Shown here: positions 61,658 to 64,000 of the stretch, piece by piece
Layout of the letters: each line of letters opens with the position of its first letter
Position numbering within the stretch: position 1 is the first letter of the stretch
NCBI GenBank assembly: GCA_050181915.1
Contig: JBFXCS010000003.1
Location: forward strand, 62,001 to 126,000
Direction of reading: 5' to 3'
DNA: 64,000 nucleotides
Source of the DNA: JBFXCS01 sp050181915
GTDB lineage: Bacteria > Actinomycetota > Thermoleophilia > Miltoncostaeales > Miltoncostaeaceae
Program-made: the position numbers and the translations under genes
Notes under the pieces: generated by a model
What the model saw: the letters and a program-made list of their open reading frames with translations, nothing else
Databases searched by the model: none
Told to the model about the DNA's origin: nothing

Positions 61658-61795
61658 TCAGGTGTCGCTCCGGCGACGCCGGCGCCGACGGGGCTTGCGC
61701 CTGCGCCGGCGGCGCTTCGGACGGGTGTCGCTGGAGTCGCTCAGCGTCCCGTAGCCGCTCGAGGCCGGGAAGATGGCGGTGAACTTCGCTGCCAC
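61658..61795 (-). CDS. 45-residue poly-Arg peptide
   Basis: The GTG-started frame gives MAAKFTAIFPASSGYGTLSD, then SSDTRPK, a run of six Arg, KP, a run of seven Arg and SDT. AAAGGAGAGGG sits right before the GTG. I count about 14 Arg in 45 residues. It could bind nucleic acid, phospholipid or the acidic neighbour protein. No family is known to me. The ABC exporter gene starts 52 bases further on. Confidence 0.65.
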   Translation of the reverse strand: MAAKFTAIFPASSGYGTLSDSSDTRPKRRRRRRKPRRRRRRRSDT

Positions 61796-61848
61796 GGTCC
61801 CTCTCCTTTCGCGTGGTTGACGATGGAGGGGACGCTATGAGCGGCGGG

Positions 61849-61891
61849 TGAGACCTCCGTGAGCCCCGCATGAGACTCTCCTCATGCGGGG
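61849..61891. promoter_or_regulatory. Candidate operator, site B with an extra half repeat
   Basis: CCCCGCATGAG (61864-61874) and CTCATGCGGGG (61881-61891) form an 11-bp perfect inverted repeat with a 6-base spacer and contain TGAGACTCTCCTCATG, as at site A. A further TGAGACCTCC lies at 61849-61858. On the minus strand CTCA recurs at steps of 11 bases, typical for OmpR-family sites. Confidence 0.55.
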
Positions 61892-61938
61892 GACGCCGCC
61901 CTCGACGACCGCGGCCCGCCCCGACCGCGCGCCCCGGC

Positions 61939-62622
61939 CTACGCCCGCGACCCCGGCAGCATCGTCGAGATCCACGAGATCAGGGCGCCCGGGTTGCGGC
62001 TCTGGATCATCACCTCGCCCGGACCGCGGAAGTCGAAGACGAAGCCCTCGCCGCTCTTCAGCGACTGGATCGACCTGCCGGCCACGGCGCGGCGCAGCCG
62101 GAACTCGACGCTCTCGTCGAAGGCGACCATGTGGCCGGAGTCGACCACCAGGGTCTCGCCGTCGGCGAGGCGCACCCGGTCGAGGGCGCCGTAGCACGAC
62201 AGCAGCACGCTGCCCCGGCCGGTCGCGCGGATCAGGAAGCCGCCCTCGCCGCCGAACAGGTTCTTGAAGCCGCCCCACTTGGTGTCGATCTCGACGCCGT
62301 CCTCGGAGGCGAGGTACGAGCCGCGCTGGATGAACAGCGGCTGGGCGCCCACCTCGACCTCGGTGACGTCACCCGGCAGGTTCGGCGCCACGTCGACCCA
62401 TCCGCCGCCGCGCGGCGCCGTGTAGGTGGTGATGAAGAACGACTCGCCGCCGAGCACCCCGCGGCGCAGCGACTTCATCAGCCCGCCCTGCATGCTCGCC
62501 TGGATCTCCACCCCGTCGGAGGTGGCCAGCATCGCGCCGGACTCGCCGCGCATGCTCTCGCCCTCGGCGAGCAGGCACCGTCCCACCGCGAAGCTCGGGC
62601 TGTGCCGGATCTCGATCTGCAT
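61939..62622 (-). CDS. AIM24/TIGR00266-family protein
   Basis: A 227-residue beta-rich protein of the AIM24 family. It has IEIRHSPSFAVGRCLLAEGE, RGVLGGESFFITTYTAP and the Gly-rich FKNLFGGEGGFLIRATGRG. Function is unclear; it is often found as a stand-alone protein. GGGAGAGGAC precedes the ATG at 62622. Confidence 0.88.
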   Translation of the reverse strand: MQIEIRHSPSFAVGRCLLAEGESMRGESGAMLATSDGVEIQASMQGGLMKSLRRGVLGGESFFITTYTAPRGGGWVDVAPNLPGDVTEVEVGAQPLFIQRGSYLASEDGVEIDTKWGGFKNLFGGEGGFLIRATGRGSVLLSCYGALDRVRLADGETLVVDSGHMVAFDESVEFRLRRAVAGRSIQSLKSGEGFVFDFRGPGEVMIQSRNPGALISWISTMLPGSRA

Positions 62623-62826
62623 GTCCTCTCCCGGTCGTGCGTCCGTGGCGCCAGTCAAGCACGGGGCGGCGCCCCGCCGGGAGGTCGCGGCGCCTTCCCC
62701 GGCGCGCCCGTACCCGCCCCCGGTCCCAACCTCCGCCCCGGCACCCTGGACAGAGGGCCAAGGAACCCCGCACCCCCGGTGTCGAGACTGCGGGTGCGAG
62801 CGGGGTGGAGTGCACTGCCTACCGGG

Positions 62827-63618
62827 TCAGCTCCGTTCGTCACGGCGAGCGGCGGGGATCGAGGAGTCCGCCCCCTTCTCCTCGGTCCCAGCCCTCATCA
62901 TCATCGAATCGCGCGCCGCGGCGACGAGCCCGGCGATGATCCCGCTGCCGGGATCCGCCTCGGGGTGCCACTGCACGCCCAGGAGCCAGGCCGCGCCGTC
63001 GTCCTCGACGGCCTCGGTGATGCCGTCGGGCGCGCGGCCGGTGACCCGCAGCCCCTCGCCCAGCCGGCCGAGCGCCTGGTGGTGGTGCGAGAACACCCGG
63101 TGCACCGGCTCCCCCGCCGCGTCGCGCGCCCGCGAGCCCGGATCGAGCACGACGTCGTGCTCGTTGCCGGCGAAGCGGCCGATCGCGCGGCGGTGCTCCT
63201 CGCCGGCGGCGGTCTCCGGCAGGTGCTGCACCAGGTCGCCGCCGGCCGCGACGTTGATGATCTGGATGCCCCGGCAGATGCCCAGCACGGGCATCCCGCG
63301 GCCGCGGGCGGCGCGCACCAGCGCGATCTCGCCGGCGTCGCGCAGCGGGATGGGCGGGTCGTTGGTGGGGTGCGCGACCGCGCCGTAGAGGGCCGCGTCG
63401 AGGTCCGCTCCGCCCACCAGCAGCAGCCCGTCGACCCGGTCGAGCGCGGGGCCCGGATCCTCGACCAGCGCCGGGTCGGGCGGCACCAGCAGGGCGATGC
63501 CGCCGGCGCGCTGCACGTGCTCGACGTAGTTCATCGGCACGAGCGCGGCGGGCATGTCCCACACGCTCCAGCGCGCCCGCTCCATGGCGGTGCAGATGCC
63601 GATGACGGGAGAGGGCAT
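62827..63618 (-). CDS. Class I glutamine amidotransferase-like hydrolase (PuuD/gamma-Glu-GABA type)
   Basis: A 263-residue protein with the nucleophile elbow LGICRGIQIINV and catalytic His and Glu in WHPEAD. The opening IGICTAMERARWSVWDMPA and the DGLLLVGGADLD loop fit gamma-glutamyl-GABA hydrolases (PuuD). The exact substrate is not determined. The 204 bases before its stop hold no gene. Confidence 0.88.
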   Translation of the reverse strand: MPSPVIGICTAMERARWSVWDMPAALVPMNYVEHVQRAGGIALLVPPDPALVEDPGPALDRVDGLLLVGGADLDAALYGAVAHPTNDPPIPLRDAGEIALVRAARGRGMPVLGICRGIQIINVAAGGDLVQHLPETAAGEEHRRAIGRFAGNEHDVVLDPGSRARDAAGEPVHRVFSHHHQALGRLGEGLRVTGRAPDGITEAVEDDGAAWLLGVQWHPEADPGSGIIAGLVAAARDSMMMRAGTEEKGADSSIPAARRDERS

Positions 63619-63644
63619 CCGAGAAGCGTAGAGTGACCGGCGTG

Positions 63645-63797
63645 ATGGCGCTCGGCTACACCCTCGTCGGCCTGCTGGTGGGCGGCGGGCTGCTGCTCGG
63701 CACGGGCATCGTGGTGGCGCTGTGGCTGGCCGTGAGGGGCATGAGGCCGGAGCTCCTGGAGAAGTCCCCGCCGGACGCGGGGTCCGGCTCCTCCTAG
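63645..63797 (+). CDS. 50-residue membrane protein
   Basis: An ATG-started frame with a long hydrophobic segment (LVGLLVGGGLLLGTGIVVAL, continuing LWLAV) and a short cytoplasmic tail (RGMRPELLEKSPPD). GTG at 63642 is an alternative start. It is divergent from the amidotransferase gene, 27 bases away. Family not recognised. Confidence 0.5.
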   Translation: MALGYTLVGLLVGGGLLLGTGIVVALWLAVRGMRPELLEKSPPDAGSGSS

Positions 63798-63828
63798 CGA
63801 ACGCGGCCGAGGGCGCCACTACCCTCCG

Positions 63829-64000
63829 ATGCCGACCATGCTGCGCGAGGACCCCAACGCCCGCTTCGAGGTGGGCCTGCTCCGTTGCCGCTTCGTCGCC
63901 GGCAGGGCCGCCTTCCGCCCGATCGGGCGGGGCGAGCACCGGGCGATCCTGCGCGACCAGCGCGAGGCGCCGGTCCCGGTGGCCGCCGACGCGCCGCGGA
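63829..64000 (+). CDS. N-terminal part of an unidentified protein, cut by the window edge
   Basis: The frame opens MPTMLREDPNARFEVGLLRC and stays open to the end. ATG at 63829 or 63838 may be the start. About 57 residues are visible and do not identify a family. Confidence 0.45.
   Translation, partial: MPTMLREDPNARFEVGLLRCRFVAGRAAFRPIGRGEHRAILRDQREAPVPVAADAPR

Overview
The window is high-GC DNA with tightly packed genes, many GTG starts and frequent ATGA/GTGA start-stop overlaps. Gene content points to a deep-branching Actinomycetota: a CGAAC-N4-GTTC type SOS box, an SCO4848-family membrane protein, the futalosine menaquinone route (mqnD), a DtxR/IdeR-like iron box and a GriI/GriH-like pair. 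Class Thermoleophilia is a plausible placement, but that is inference from gene content only. The one clearly different patch is 1.5-2.9 kb beside a tRNA-Leu gene, which looks richer in AT and carries a candidate abortive-infection gene.

Layout. 0-3.3 kb: RNase P RNA, lexA with its SOS box, tRNA-Leu(GAG), an AbiJ-like/HEPN candidate defence protein and a GNAT enzyme. 3.3-6.5 kb: AlkZ-like winged-helix protein, LysR regulator and three tiny proteins. 6.5-12.2 kb: a peptide ABC importer (binding protein, two permeases, fused double ATPase) behind secG. 12.2-19.8 kb: thioesterase, cupin, PLL-like lectin, mqnD, DtxR and Crp/Fnr regulators, a LuxR regulator and lipoproteins. 19.9-25.6 kb: guaB followed by tkt-zwf-pgl of the pentose phosphate pathway. 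26-32 kb: a cluster of large hairpin repeats, then a TPR-CHAT protease facing a cytoplasmic subtilase, a frameshifted ECF sigma factor and a small partner protein. 32-41 kb: surface protein, LOG/HD pair, ABC ATPase, acuC, YciI, secreted subtilase and nadE. 41-51 kb: secreted beta-repeat proteins, a two-component system, nitroreductase, an aminohydroxybenzoate-type pair (DHQ synthase II plus DhnA-family aldolase) behind tandem iron boxes and facing an arylamine N-acetyltransferase, then amtB-glnB. 51-56 kb: MarR regulator, an isobutyryl/methylmalonyl-CoA mutase large subunit, acyl-CoA dehydrogenase, a phosphotransferase, an SSI-like lipoprotein and a HAD phosphatase. 56.4-61.9 kb: a locus bracketed by a shared motif, with a Pro-rich/poly-Asp membrane protein, sensor kinase, response regulator, Ser/Thr kinase, ABC exporter and a 45-residue poly-Arg peptide. 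61.9-64 kb: AIM24 protein, a glutamine amidotransferase and two small or partial genes.

Four things stand out. (1) A dispersed hairpin family, seven copies, always with a 9-nt loop and with paired compensatory changes between copies; one copy is translated inside the linker of the fused ATPase. (2) The TPR-CHAT / subtilase / ECF sigma / accessory-protein locus, whose sigma gene is split by a C7 tract. (3) The iron-box-controlled GriI/GriH-like pair beside an arylamine N-acetyltransferase. (4) The 56.4-61.9 kb locus, where genes encoding highly acidic and highly basic products share one candidate operator.
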